NCBI GenBank assembly: GCA_026419785.1
Contig: JAODTK010005538.1
Span: 62,001 to 126,000, forward strand
DNA length: 64,000 nt
Source: Sclerodactyla briareus
Taxonomy: Eukaryota; Echinodermata; Holothuroidea; Dendrochirotida; Sclerodactylidae
Direction of reading: 5' to 3'
The translations under genes were made by a program, and so were the position numbers. This document shows positions 44,230 through 56,504 of the stretch, piece by piece. Positions within the stretch are counted from its first letter, which is position 1. Each line of letters begins with the position of its first letter. The notes below the pieces were generated by a model that was not told the origin of the DNA, searched no databases, and worked only from the letters and a program-made list of their open reading frames with translations.

Positions 44230-45970
44230 GACGACAAAATTACGGTCTATTGACAACACAGCGATTAATCTATTTCTAAAGTTCAGTGGAAATGGAAAAC
44301 ATTACTTTTACCTTTTTACCTCCAGGAACGAACATTCTTTCCTGCAGCGTAATGTAGGCCCTATAGTCATCTGCGCGTCATTTTCTAGATACTTCATGTA
44401 ATGTCGTCAGCGAGAATGTTCGAGGTCGAGAGAGATAGGGGGAGAAAAAGGAAAAAGAAAAAAAAATGCCTACCTATCTTGGCAAATATATTATGAATGA
44501 CACATCTGTTGAAAGTATTTCCTCTAAAGGAGATAGCGTTTCCGGAACAGCTTCAAACAAAGGACAAACCATATGGTTGTTGTATATATTTGTTGGCAAA
44601 AGTAAGGGGAATATCGTTCTTTGTCCTATACACCACGAATATCAATAACAGGAACTTTTCGTTAATTTTATGGTCGGCTTGTTATGATTCGTTTGCCTCC
44701 GCCTCTGTTTTCAAATAGAGCGGCGTATCGATTGGTGTCATGAATGTGAAAAATCTGTCGTTTAAAAAGGAATCCTTCCATGGAATTATCATTCGAAGTT
44801 AGTTAATGCGCAGCTCGCAGAATCAGTCAGCCTTTGAATGTCAAAAGTTTGCTGGGATCGGAACACGGATTCAAAATTTTCTGCCAAGAGTTCAAGTGTC
44901 AATCGACGCCCGCCGAAACGAAAATGGCCATTCGGTTGCCGTGGGCCTTCACCGCGTTCCTTTTCTTACTGATTCAGGCAATCACGGAAGTTTTGTAATT
45001 ACTTTTGTTGTAACGTCGTTATTTTTTTACCCTAAGCTAGCCGTCAACGAAGATATTGACGGGCCTTCTTAAGATTAGTGATATCCATATTTATAAGATG
45101 GATATCTTCAATTCCAAGTACCTGTGAATTGTTCAATACCTACGAGTTTTCCAACGCACCCATCGCACAATCCGGGAATTCGTTGCCAGTTCCTAACTAT
45201 ACACGAAGAAGAAATTCACTTCAGTTGTAACTAGAAACAAACAATGGACACGGTAAACTCCTTTTGAAGAATTACTGTTACAAAATCTGAAATCATCTGC
45301 CAAATGATGTAACACTTTGCATATCAAAATAATTACCACTCCATTGTACATTATATGTATGTTAAGTATAACGAAATAGAATGAATTAAAATCTTAAAAT
45401 GGAAAATATTGATACAGAGAATTTCAAACATGGTTGGAGCATCGGCGATGATTTGCCCAAATTGGCTATGCACAAATTCACTGAAGCATTTTGTTGAGCG
45501 GATAGCGAATTCTTATTTCAACTTTTAACGTATGCATTCATTTCAATAAGTCAATTGTGGATATTATAGGTGTCAGAGTTAAGTAGCACAGTCTAGGCCA
45601 CCTATCGCAGCGTACAGGCCTGATCTAAAAGTAATCGCGGAGGGACCATGTTATGAGGTTATCTTTTTATGTTAGTATTTCGACTACATTCTTGACATGA
45701 TTAGCAAAAATGGCGGCCGGCAGAAGAAGGGAATGGGGGGGGGGGAGGAAGTAGGATGGTGAGGAGTTATCCGACTGCTATTTTTGACCAAAACATTTGA
45801 CCAAGAATATCGAACGGGAAGATGTGCGGCGTTGATGCCGCTGTATCCATTTGCCGTATATGTCCGTCTTATTGGTATAAGTGATAATTTTGCATTCGCC
45901 AGTGCCCGTGCCATTTTCTATTCGCGAGAAGATAGCCCCTGCCTCAAAATTAGAACCACCTCCCATCACT
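44230..45970. other. Unassigned intergenic sequence
   Basis: The ORFs at 44466-44718 and 44806-45072 have no recognisable domain. A G-rich run lies at 45736-45748. Confidence 0.45.
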
Positions 45971-45974
45971 TAGT

Positions 45975-46365
45975 TTAGTTTATAGTTTCCTTTAGTTTAG
46001 TGAAAAGGGGTCAGGAAGGACCAATCCCATGAACGACCCCGAAGCCACATCATCTCAAAAGAGAAGAAGAACCAAAGGGTTCTCCAAAGAAATCGCCAAC
46101 AATCCTTGAAAAGTGATCAAGACTGTCCTTGAAGCATTTTTTACAGACAGGCAGAACAAACATTTTCAGGAAGGATTTATTCCACTCATTAATAAACTAA
46201 CTTCTGCGAGAAGTGATATGTACGGTATGTTCCAATCTACAGCGTTGCCACGGAAGGCTTGAGACATGACCCAATATGGTGGTAACTGTGCGAAAACTCT
46301 ACGGAAATAGTGATAGGAAAGGCCCTCTAATCCATGAACAATTCATAAAAAAAGGAGGGCTGAAA
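45975..46365 (-). mobile_element. CR1-like LINE 3' end, second copy
   Basis: Reversed, this segment aligns with 25940-26281: a TTCATGGATT.GAGGGCC word, GTTACCACCA, GTCATG.CTCAAGC, GGCGATTT and GATG.TGTGGCTTC.GGGTC, ending in the same ACTAAACTAAACT tail (45975-46000 on the + strand reads TTAGTTTAGT). It is a decayed 5'-truncated copy. Confidence 0.68.
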
Positions 46366-46369
46366 TAGT

Positions 46370-47355
46370 TGTGTTAAACAAACGCTGAAATAGATCATGC
46401 ATCGTTTGATTTTCTTCGGTGAGGAAATAGTCGTCATGAAGGCTGGCAGTCAGCAGTAAGGTTCGGCGCCCCCTCCCCCCCCCCACCCCCGTGCACACAC
46501 CTCCAGAGGAAAAAGTCTGTCGAAATATTCACACACGTGCACACAAACACCACAACGGAAAGTGACTAATATTTCATTCAATGAGCAAAGAAAAAACCGC
46601 AAGGGGGGGGGGGGGGATATTTTATTTATGAATTTTCGCTTTCGGGCGCGCGCATGACAAATGAATAGAAGGATATTCCATTATGGACCATCATGAACAC
46701 TGAAATTGGGAGAAGATCCTGAAAGTTTTCTTAGTAATTGTTTTTACCGAAATCTTCAAGGAGCTGACAACCGCAAAATACCAAACAAGGTTGTTTTTTC
46801 AAAGGAATATGAGCGGAAACTGCCACAGATTATCAGCGCGGTGCCAGACGTGAGCAACAGCAAGCACCACAAATGACTTCGAAAAATCCAATGGCAAAAA
46901 GTTGAAAAAGGGAATACAGGATTATTTCAATCTCGTCAATATTTGCCTCGAAGAATCACTAATTAGAGTAGAACATGCAAAGTAAAATGATTTTCTGGTC
47001 GGCGCATGCAGGATTTGCCCCAAATTCTAGGAAATAGAGTTTTCGATTGCGCAGGATTTAGAGTTCGTATTCGGCAGTGAAATCAAACTCTAGGGGTATG
47101 CAGCTAAAAGTATAGTATTTTTAGCATGGGGCAGCGTAATCCCTATAGGCATATGGATCTCGACATGGGGTTCACGTTATCGGTATCCCGCGTCACTTTA
47201 GATATTGAACCATGACAGCCTCACCCATTGCTCTTTTTAAATAATAAGTAACAGACTTAACTCCCAATACTGATTTATACGCTGGATTATCTAGGGCATA
47301 TACATTGGACCGTCAGAATATCAGTGAACACCCGTCATGAAAGATCTAATAAAAG
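46370..47355. other. Unassigned sequence with poly-C and poly-G runs
   Basis: A C-rich run lies at about 46472-46490 and a poly-G run at about 46602-46615. No gene or bounded repeat was recognised. Confidence 0.45.
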
Positions 47356-47359
47356 ACTC

Positions 47360-47403
<44 letters not shown>

Positions 47404-47645
47404 TAAAATTTTTAATAATAATAATAATAATAATATAATATCTCGTGCTTATAGAGCTTTCCACGACGAAGACATGCTCGAAGCGCTTTACAAATTACCC
47501 CTGATCATTAGTGACTGTCATCCGTACCGTGTAAACACGCACCTTGTGCTTGCTTGCTTCCGACCACAAAATTCCGTACCCGCTTCCTCGTGTTACCGAG
47601 GAGAATCCCAGTAGGGCTGCACATACGGCGCTCGCTACTCGCACG
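47360..47645. repeat. (AAT)n microsatellite plus dispersed GCGCTTTACA repeat
   Basis: An AAT/TAA run (47360-47440) leads into GTGCTTATAGAGCTTTCCACGACG and GAAGCGCTTTACAAATTACC. This combination resembles a dispersed repeat seen in many invertebrate genomes, in which a paired GCGCTTT word follows an AAT-rich tail. It is likely SINE-like, but no tRNA head is visible here. Confidence 0.5.
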
Positions 47646-47649
47646 GGTC

Positions 47650-48145
47650 AGCTACATGACCTTCCACAGCCCTGCAAAAATTTGTAGGGTTTTCAATGGG
47701 TTGCAAAAACTCCGTGATCAATCGTTCTGCAGTTTGGATCTCTACTGGACGGAGCTTGAATCCGCCTCCTGATGATGGCAACCCACGAAGACAGATGGAG
47801 AGTACTCAGAAACTAGATCACATTGCTTTGAAAAAAACGTGTCAAGACTGCACCTGAAGTGAATAACACTCTCAGACAACGCAATTCATATCAGGGAGGC
47901 CATTCCTCTCTTCATCATTCTTCGCCAAAAAGAAAGAAAAGAAGATGGAAACGAAAAATATTCGAAAACGAATATTCTCGGTGCAGGGAAGCATGTGATA
48001 ACCGTCAACGGAAGTTAGTATGATATAACATTCTTAGAGTATGCGCTGACATTTTGACATGACGATGTGAAATTGTCTTGATTTCGTTCCAAAAATGTGG
48101 AACTTGAGGCAATAACAAAAAACAATAAAATAGGATATATAGATC
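47650..48145. other. Unassigned intergenic sequence
   Basis: Nothing could be assigned. Confidence 0.45.
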
Positions 48146-48148
48146 ACC

Positions 48149-48175
48149 CAGTGGCGTACGCGAGGGGGGGGGGGG
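48149..48175 (+). mobile_element. MITE terminus CAGTGGCGTACG plus poly-G
   Basis: CCAGTGGCGTACGCGAG is followed by 12 G. It is the same terminus type as 1921-1938 (reversed) and 51162-51190. The opposite end was not found. Confidence 0.5.
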
Positions 48176-48179
48176 CTGC

Positions 48180-48740
48180 GGCGGAGTCAGAAACCCCGTG
48201 AACCAGGTGACCAATATGAATACCACTGAAAAACTTTTTCCTACTGTTCAGTGGACGTTTTACAGCTGTGTTTATCAGATCTTGCAGTTGAACAATCCTC
48301 TCTGCCCCCCAAAAAGTGGCCCCATCTCTTCGGGCAAGAGTTCCATTCGATAAAGAACGAGAAGTTGTCGTTACATCTGACCCGAATACAACGCGCTTCT
48401 TATCAGGGCGGTAGGCTAATTATGTTAATGAATGAACGTAACAAAGTCTGTCATATTTCACAGGGTGATGCGAAGATATCGTCGATGGGACGTTCATATG
48501 CGACTATACCACCGTGGCGAAGACGATTCTACAGGAGGGGCGAATTGAGCCATGTACCGATGAGGAAACTGAGAGCAGATACGAATTTGAATACGAAAGC
48601 CGCCGGCTGGTGTCGAACTGACAAGTACGTAAGAGGGCCTGCGTGGAGGAAAATTATTTTAATAGGGCTATTCGGTGTCATTATGTAGGGATTATAGATG
48701 CAGGGATAGATATATCACGCATCATACCTATTTCAACTCT
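48180..48740. other. Unassigned sequence with a 145-codon ORF
   Basis: The ORF at 48251-48688 is one of the longer ones in the window. It has no recognisable domain, repeat pattern or membrane segment, and no splice evidence. It may be chance. Confidence 0.35.
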
Positions 48741-48743
48741 CTA

Positions 48744-49021
48744 AGAATGTAAGACTGGACTTTTCACTCCTTTGAAAAACTGGAGTAGGACGATTCACTC
48801 AGAAAGAGTGATAGTAATAAGAGTGAAGCCACTTATCCCTTGAAGAAGTGTCCTAATAGGGCACTCCTCGCCGAGTGAAATTTTAACACTTACTCTTTGC
48901 ATTGAAAATCTCCTCCTTTTGATAGATATCACTCGGTTTCGAGTGATCTCAATCTTTAAGAGTGATTTTTTTTGTCTACTTCAGTCTTTCGATCGTGTGA
49001 AAAGTTCAGTCTTACATTTTT
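48744..49021. mobile_element. Palindromic MITE with TA target
   Basis: TA flanks the element at 48742-48743 and 49022-49023. The left end reads AGAATGTAAGACTGGAC and the right end, reversed, AAAAATGTAAGACTGAAC, and both continue TTTTCAC. Matching arms are about 24 bp with two or three differences. The interior repeats AGAGTGA/TCACTC words. The element is non-coding. The TA target fits Tc1/mariner relatives. Confidence 0.75.
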
Positions 49022-49024
49022 TAG

Positions 49025-49500
49025 ATGTACTGTAGGGACTATATCTATTGTTATCATGTATTTGAATGTTATTCTGTCGCTTGGTTTCTATGTATATGCA
49101 TTATCTATGCTCTTCGTGGTTGTTTACATTAGGCACGGCTGCACTACTGCATGGTGAATCTATTCTGTTCATTAATGTTATGTTGTTGGTGCTATACTAC
49201 ATTATAGTGCAGTATTGTGTACTGTTGTGTCACATGCTAGCCTGCAGTACAGTGGAGGCAGGTAGGATTGTAGCGGAATCCGGTCGTACAGCACCAACCC
49301 TTGAAAGATGTTTCAGTTCTTTCTATTTTGCTTCTTATTTTATATACTATATATCGCTTTTCCTGTCTGCCCCGCCCGCCCGGTTCTACAGTACTCTGAC
49401 GAAATTTCACCTCTACCACAGTGTGACCTTGCAGATTTCCCCCCGTACTGTTAACGATAACTCTGAAAAAATGAGATGATTGGTTGCTTTTCGAAAAGTG
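49025..49500. other. Unassigned AT-rich sequence with a 137-codon ORF
   Basis: The ORF at 49066-49479 begins inside the AT-rich flank and has several hydrophobic stretches (YIIVQYCVLLCHML and others), but no family signature. It may be chance in AT-rich DNA. Confidence 0.35.
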
Positions 49501-49509
49501 TGACGCACT

Positions 49510-49755
49510 AAAAAAGGACGCAATTATAGAGCTCTGGGGGATAATCTCCTATACCCCGAGCTGTTTATTGGTGGGCATGCTGCACTTACAACAATGAAAA
49601 CTTACACCCGCTAAAGACAAACCTCTTAAAAAACCCCTTTACACAATGTTGTGTAATTTTCTTACACACAACCGGAATAAGGTTATAGTTACAACACAGT
49701 GTTTTGGTAAATTTTACACACATTTCAAAAGAGTGTATGGGTCTTTTGCGTGGAG
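49510..49755. mobile_element. Fragment related to the GTTGTGTA MITE
   Basis: ACACAATGTTGTGTAA, GTTACAACACAGTG and TTTACACACATTTCAAAAGAGTGTA match the right half of the element at 27675-27892. The left limit is uncertain. Confidence 0.5.
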
Positions 49756-49759
49756 ATTT

Positions 49760-50370
49760 ACCTTCGCGATCATGTCAGTTAGTCCCAGTGACTGGAAAGC
49801 GACGTAATTTCGAGGTCAGGGCATCTTCTCTTCAGTAACGCCTATTGAACTTTTATCAATCCCTTTTTATTTGTCCACCTGTTTATTATATGTAAAGAAG
49901 CATATCAAGATGTGATACCGGTATATCGTGAACAGCTCTCCAGCCATGAGCATGTTCTCAATTGAATCGAATGTTATTCTGGTTCGTATTGATGTTCACA
50001 CTCTTGTCCACGTTGGTATGCCCATATCAATCGATTGAAGGGTTCACATAGAAAGTATATCCATAACTCTTTGGTCTCAGAATCCATTTCAGCGAAATTC
50101 TTGATAATTCCGCCCTTGTTTTTCCAGTACCACCAGTGACTGAGGCGGGCTCAATGGCCGTTAAGAAGAGGCGACCAGACACTCGGTTCTATAACGTTCA
50201 TGTCTGGCAAATTAATTCAAAACAACTCGACATATATATCGCTTAAAAAGAGTGTCTGGTATGTGTAATGTGATGCATGTTTTCCTGTGGTGTTGAATGA
50301 CCTGGCTTTCAACACATGAGGCCTGATTGGACGAAGCCACACATGGGGTGTGGTTTTCCCCTAAAGGACA
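49760..50370. other. Unassigned intergenic sequence
   Basis: Nothing could be assigned. Confidence 0.45.
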
Positions 50371-50374
50371 ACTG

Positions 50375-50951
50375 TAGATAACTTATAAAGAGGCTAATAT
50401 GGTTGCTGGAGATAAACTTGAATGCGTCAGTCCAAACCTGAATTTCATATACGACTTTCCAGTTACGGAGTTACAGTCCTTTGAAGTTTGTTGCATGTGT
50501 ATTTGGGCACGATCGAAAAGCATCCCCAGCATGCAATAATAAACATGTCATTTCTTGCACAAAAAACCCCCCCTGTGCACATTTTTTGTTTTCCATTGAA
50601 ATTCACACACTAATTTCACTTCGAAAAGCAATCAGTCGCATGATAGAGGATTGCTGTAGTGGGTTGGTAGGTGTTGACGTTTACTCTTCGGTGGAGGAAC
50701 AACAGAACTTCTGCTAAATGTTGACTTAATGTTGACACCAAATGAAAACAAGGAAATACATACCTACTTCCTTGTGTTGTCCCATGTGGTTACGTCATGC
50801 TTTATTGCGCTATCAGGATTTCCCACCTGCCCTGCATAATGGACCAAATTGAAGTCAATAACTCCACATAGACATCGTATGAAATTGGGTTTTGAATGGG
50901 GTTTTCTTCCACGATCTAACATACTGTTGTAATCAAGTCCTGCAGTCGCCT
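50375..50951 (-). mobile_element. TTAA-flanked MITE, copy 3 (inverted)
   Basis: The ends read AGGACAACTGTAG on the left and TCCTGCAGTCGCCT on the right. The right flank is TTAA (50952-50955) and the left flank CTAA (50371-50374), a one-base variant. Reversed, it aligns with copies 1 and 2, for example GTCAACACCTACCAACCCAC and TACAGCAATCCTCT. Confidence 0.7.
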
Positions 50952-51161
50952 TTAATTTCGCTATCGTATGATAAACAATTCATCTGGGGAGATAAGCGCG
51001 ATTGGCCTTTTGTGTCGCTGCCACTTCATTTTTCTTATCATCACATTTTCGCTCAGAAAGTGTTACCATAAGCGGAACTGTATTTCACGCTCTGCGATTG
51101 CTTCCGTGGACCACGCTGTACGGAAGGTTGGTCATCAACAGGAATTTTACGATCATCACCC

Positions 51162-51410
51162 CATTGGCGTACACGAAGGGGGGGGGGGGTGGGGGGGATG
51201 TGTGAGGGTCAGACCTCAAAAGCTTATAACGTTTTAACAAGCTGTTTTTTATAAAGTATTGCAACATCATGTGAATGGGGCCACTGACAGGTCAGTGATA
51301 GGGGCCCATGAATTCATTTATGCTCAATAGGGAGGTGAGGTCATAAATGAGGGCGCCCTTCCCTTGGGTCCCAACCTCCACACCTCTAGACCATTTCCGG
51401 TACGCTACTG
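51162..51410 (+). mobile_element. MITE with CATTGGCGTACAC / CAGTAGCGTACCGG ends
   Basis: The left end CATTGGCGTACACGA is followed by a G-rich run (51178-51196). The right end, reversed, reads CAGTAGCGTACCGGAA. The two ends are inverted relatives and share the GGCGTACC core seen at 1921-1938 and 48149-48165. The element is about 249 bp and non-coding. No clear target duplication was seen. Confidence 0.55.
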
Positions 51411-51414
51411 ATAT

Positions 51415-54400
51415 TCCCACATCTTTTATAAAGTAAAGTGGTATACAACGATTTTTCTTCAATCGACCCCGGTGAAAGAGGGTCAAAACAGCTCTAGTTC
51501 CACTTAGATGGACTGACGGAACAACCGTTTTTGAAGTCTAAAAGCAGTGTATGCGGACAAGTTGCGGCCTCATCTGATGCAGATGTTCGCGCTGAACATG
51601 GATTGGCAATTGGTCTGTGAGTACTAGTGCAGTAGTTCGATAAAGTCATCCGGAATCCAATCATGACTCATTCTTTTGATGAGAGGAAGACAAACAGGTT
51701 TCAAACTACGCTGGGCAGATACAATCCAGTAGACCGTGAATAATTGGTGTTCGTGACTATCAAAAACTTAGCTCATCAACATTTTTTACAATTCAGATCC
51801 AATAGTAGTTTGTTTTGGTAACATTCCTGTGGCGCTTGTTTCGCAATGAATTGTATATATTCAAACGTTCCCGTGGCCAGCCACCGTGACGTCAAAGAGA
51901 ATATTGTCGCAATAACCATTATTCCATTCGTATCGTCCAAAGTCGTTCGAGGTTTCATTTTTTCCAATGAAGATGAGGTATTCTAGCAATCTAGTGTTAT
52001 GATTTAATTTATAATATATCCCTATCCCTCCGCGACCGATTGATAACAATGGAACGGGCATTTAGCCTATGGCAAACTACCAAGTGCACCATATTCTTAC
52101 TTATAAAGAAAAAGTTGCTACCAGCCATTTCGACCATGTGGGTTTAGGCTCAGCTGTGAACGAAAACCGTTTCCATAGCTATTAGGATGACTAATTAAAA
52201 TATTTCGAAATCTATCTTCAAGCTTATCTCAACCCCATTATAAGCTATCTATTGGGGGTTCCGATAGCCTACATGAACTGCTAGATTTATTGACTTTTCT
52301 TCCTCAACGTACGGTTCACCCCCCTCTCGCTCTTGAAAAATATTAGCTTCCTTGTTCACGAACCTGCGATTTCAGTCTTGATACGCATCCCACATTATTA
52401 ACACATCAATGATATTATTCCAATTTGAAGCACGGTGTTGAATCGAATGAATTCCATTGTAACGTAAGCCCTCGTGTTATGCTTCCACTAGGATGTGCTT
52501 CCCCGGTCTAACTGACTAAGGAAATCGGAAAGGGTTAGGAAGTCGAGTTACAGTTAATGAGATGATAATGATATTGTGTCAAAGGTCATAGGGGAATGAC
52601 CACAGTCCGACGTTTGAACGTACAGTGTGCGGCACGATCTTTCGAAACTCTCGCTGGCCGAAAATGACAATTCTGTCATCACAAAACTTTACAATTTCCC
52701 CCCATGCTTATCAAAAACATCCGAAACCATGGGGTTAATTGGGTGCGTTTTTTCAATAGTGGGTGACGTTTAATATGAAGCCGTAAACGATTATGGGGGG
52801 ATCTGACGAAATCTCTCCTATTCCCCCGAACTGTTCTGTGTGAGCATGCGCCCTTAGAACTATGAACTGGCCTATTATGGCTCCCTGGAAGGCTGGAACA
52901 GATGAGTATCGACTATCGAGAGTGTAGCGTTTACTGTGCACCACTTTTCCACACGAGAAAGAATCGGGGTGGAGTTGGTGTTTGTGACACCAAACACCGT
53001 TTCTTTAGAAAACCAATAACTGTATTCTCTCTCAACAGACGTCACAGTCCCGTTATTCATGTCTCGGGCAAGATAGAAATATCCACTCATTGACACTGAC
53101 GGTACGACATTAACCGAAGCCACGTCAACTCACGGATATTCAGGAGAAGTCTCGATCAACTGTCGACGTTGGAGGGCATCGATGCGAAGCATTATCGAAT
53201 GTCGTGCGAAGATTCTGGCGTGGAAATTTTTGCCCGTTGTAGCTGTCGAGGTTGACGCGATGGTGGGTATCCAATGCATTCTGTCCCAGCTGGATTTTTT
53301 TTTCGATTCAGTTCATGTTTCAAATTAGTATTATATTGGCATTCCACTTCTCTGTTCACTTTTCACAACGCGCCCTCATTTGCTAGGAGTGAAATTATGT
53401 CAAGACCAGAACATACTTTTTGACTAATATGGGGAATCCACTTCATTTGGGGGGCAATCTATCTGCAAAATACTGCATAACTACACATTTATTACGTACC
53501 GACTTGTTAGCTGCCTTCGGGCAAACTGTCAACACGATTGGTTATTGTTTTGTTCAGTTGAATTCACAGAGGGGACGAACATTTTAGTCCAATAAGGCTA
53601 TAGAAGAATGACGACATCCAGCAGGAGTAGCAATCATAGGAAACAGCTACTAGTATAACCCTAATCTTCATGGCATGTCGAGACAGGACCGCTCGGTCCG
53701 AGCTGGCAGAGGCCAGTTAACATTCGAGACGGAGGGCTCTCTGGAAATTGCCTTTTTTTTATTTTATAGATAAGGCTTGTTCATTTTATCATTTTGACGG
53801 CTGAACCCGCTCATATAGCGTTCGCATGAATATTCGATAAATCACGCCTTCCTTTAAGTCGGAATGTTCCGCTACCACGAACTGTGGCTGAATGCGACTC
53901 TAACGAGTTTTGCAATAACTTCCGTGAGTCTGTGACTCAACTTGCCGTTTGAGACAAAATCCCGAACGCGGGCTACTTTAATTGTGTGGACACGGCTAGG
54001 CTTCATGACCGAATGTTTCCATCACACCACGTCTCATCAGTGCCATATTTTTTACTTCCCATTATGGCAAATTAGATTTTGAATTATCCTGAATTTTGGT
54101 TCACAGACCTTAATAGATAGGCTCCTAATAGAAGATGACTAGGAACGTTTGGAATATATTTATCAAATCTTCATATATCTCCACAATATCCAACTACAAC
54201 AGAAAGTCAATCATCACGATCATAAGCTTGGCCTGAAGTTCTTGCATTTGCCCATAATTGATGCGAAAATAGTTTTGACTGCGGCTGATGGTGAACTTAA
54301 CCACGACTCGCGCACGGCAACATAAACACCCCCTGGGAAGTGGAAAATACTCTATTTGTGCTCGGAGATTCCGAGAGGAAGACTGGGAAGGTAGCCATTT

Positions 54401-54775
54401 ATTATTCCATGTCCGCCAAATGCACAGACAATTTTTTCATTCTATCTGAAAAATGTATACCTCCAGGCATCGGAATTGTTATTATTTTGAGGATTGGGAA
54501 CTTCTTAGCCTAACTGCCCTTTCTGTTTTCATTCGCGCAACTGGCACAGATGGCGATGAATAACACCACAAATATAGGGAATTACGAAACTGGTTTTCCT
54601 ATGGGGGGAACTTTGTTTTAAGCAGTCCTAATTTGTTTTTCGTATCCTCCTGCTACAGTACTTCACTTCGACTCGGCCTAGGCATCATGTGCCGCACACG
54701 TGGGTAATGATTGCATGATATACATCCTTGTCCAAGATGTGTACCCTCTGGGCTGATACTATGAGATTGTGTTTA
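51415..54775. other. Unassigned intergenic sequence
   Basis: About 3.4 kb have no supported feature. The ORFs at 51776-52061, 52753-52944 and 52875-53123 have no recognisable domain. Confidence 0.45.
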
Positions 54776-54784
54776 TCCGATGAG

Positions 54785-55200
54785 ATAAGGTTTAGTGAGG
54801 GTTAGGTTTAGATTTGTTGGGGCTGAATTCATAATGTTATACCCCACTGTGTCCTGACTGTATGAGATTTAGGCATTAGGGATTAAGCCTTGGGGTGGGG
54901 TTAGTGTCAGGTTGCAATTACAAGTCTCCCCAAATCTTATCGTTACCAACACCTGAGGGCTAAACTACACCTAACCCTCACTTAATGAACACTCACCCTA
55001 ACCCCACCCTAATCCCTGGCACTTATCTCATTACATCCAGATACAGGTAACATTAGGCAATCCATGCGCCCACGTGGTACCCTGGAATGTATAGATTAGT
55101 GTTTTGGATTAGGCCCAGCAGTGGGGTTAGGGGCAGATTCAAATTACACGATGTAGTTCCCAAACTTAATCGTTTACCACACCCTAACATATGGTGACCT
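54785..55200. repeat. GGTTAG/CTAACC-rich inverted and direct repeat block
   Basis: GTTTAGTGAGGGTTAGGTTTAG at about 54789 is inverted as CTAAACTACACCTAACCCTC at about 54961. GATTAAGCCTTGGGGTGGGG at about 54881 is repeated in direct orientation in diverged form about 225 bp downstream. GGGTTAG-like words recur, but there is no uniform TTAGGG array, so this is a repeat and not an interstitial telomere. Confidence 0.55.
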
Positions 55201-55204
55201 CATT

Positions 55205-56495
55205 TGCGGTTGTTATTTTCTTGGTGGTGAATACATAGTTTGTATTTAGTGGACAATACACCTCGGGCTGGGAAACCCCATCACACGACTTATGCTATCT
55301 GGTTGAGAACAATACACATGGATGCTGGCCTGAATCGATAAAGATGGATATCACTCTGTACTCAAAAGGAACTTGAAACTTTGTTTGAAAAAATGACCTG
55401 ACACACACTATTATAGTGGTTTCCGGCGAATATGTGAAAACACCAACCACGGGTTTTTAATGTGGACAGATGCAAGTAAGAGGGTCTTTACCACTCCCTT
55501 TTACACTCGGTCCTATCGGGGTCCATGGCGTGATCGAGATCTTGCCCTGTCCTGGTGGTGTCGTTCAGCCTCGACGCTCGGAATCTCGGAAATTCTGTGA
55601 CGGAAAGTCCCGCTGGTCCGGCGGTTTAGGCCTCGGTGGAAGGGCTCTGGTGGCGGCGTACAGGCTGCACACGGTCGCTCGGGCGGTCAGTAAGGGGCGT
55701 CGTCCTCACACGGGTGGGCGGACGATAGATACCGGTCCGTGACTGATAGGTTACAACTAAATTAAGGATGGTACGTTAAATAGTCCAGCTCACTGGCGTA
55801 CACTTCAGTGAGAGTTCACCGGTATTCACTTGTGACAGTTAACAATAATACAGTTGATAATATATATACAAGAACAGTCCGGAGGGTCCTCGCGACGTAC
55901 TTTCCGTGCGGTAGAAGTACCTAAAGTTCCTATAATACGATAGTTCCAGATGCTAGTAATACGGCAGTTAGGATAAACACAGCGTAGTAGTAACAACGAG
56001 AGATTCAGGTAGTAATAAACGCTCGTTAAGAGGAGCCTGCAGTCACAGCAGTAACTAGAGTCCTCCAAGGCGGTAGCACAGTTGTTCTCACGTTCCTTCC
56101 GGCGTAACACTTATGCACGCATGGTAACCATCATACGCACCAGAGGTATAAGCTTGTCGGTAGCGCAGCGGGTACCCTCCGATGGTTCCTCAGGGGTTGC
56201 TCTTGGCTCGACAGCAGACTACAGACTAACTCTAGCCCATGGGCTTGCACTGTCACCGGGGCTTGCCCTATTTAGCTCCTTCCTTCGGTTGCCTTCTCGC
56301 CATTCCTCGGGGATTTTCCCCAGCTAGGTACAGGTCCTTCGGCCGACTCTTGGGGGGGCGCCGAAAACAAGCCAAAATGCCCTCCACACTACAATATTCC
56401 TGATGCTTCCACTGATTGAACAAATTTCTATTCTGTTGAAAGTAAAACAACAATGGGGAGGCTAACACGAGACCTACTTGCCCCATCCCAACAGG
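55205..56495. other. Unassigned GC-richer block
   Basis: The part at 55490-55740 is GC-rich, and ORFs on both strands (55470-55742, 55826-56110) have no recognisable domain. I considered a long terminal repeat but saw no termini, target duplication or partner copy. Confidence 0.35.
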
Positions 56496-56504
56496 TCTTC
56501 TTTC

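Noticed and set aside
48251-48688. 145-codon ORF as a gene
   Set aside because: It has no domain, no neighbours with related signal and no splice or polyadenylation context. It is listed only as unassigned.
54785-55200. Interstitial telomere array
   Set aside because: TTAGGG-like words are scattered and not in a regular tandem array.
55470-56340. Possible long terminal repeat
   Set aside because: No TG/CA borders, target duplication, second copy or adjoining internal region was found.
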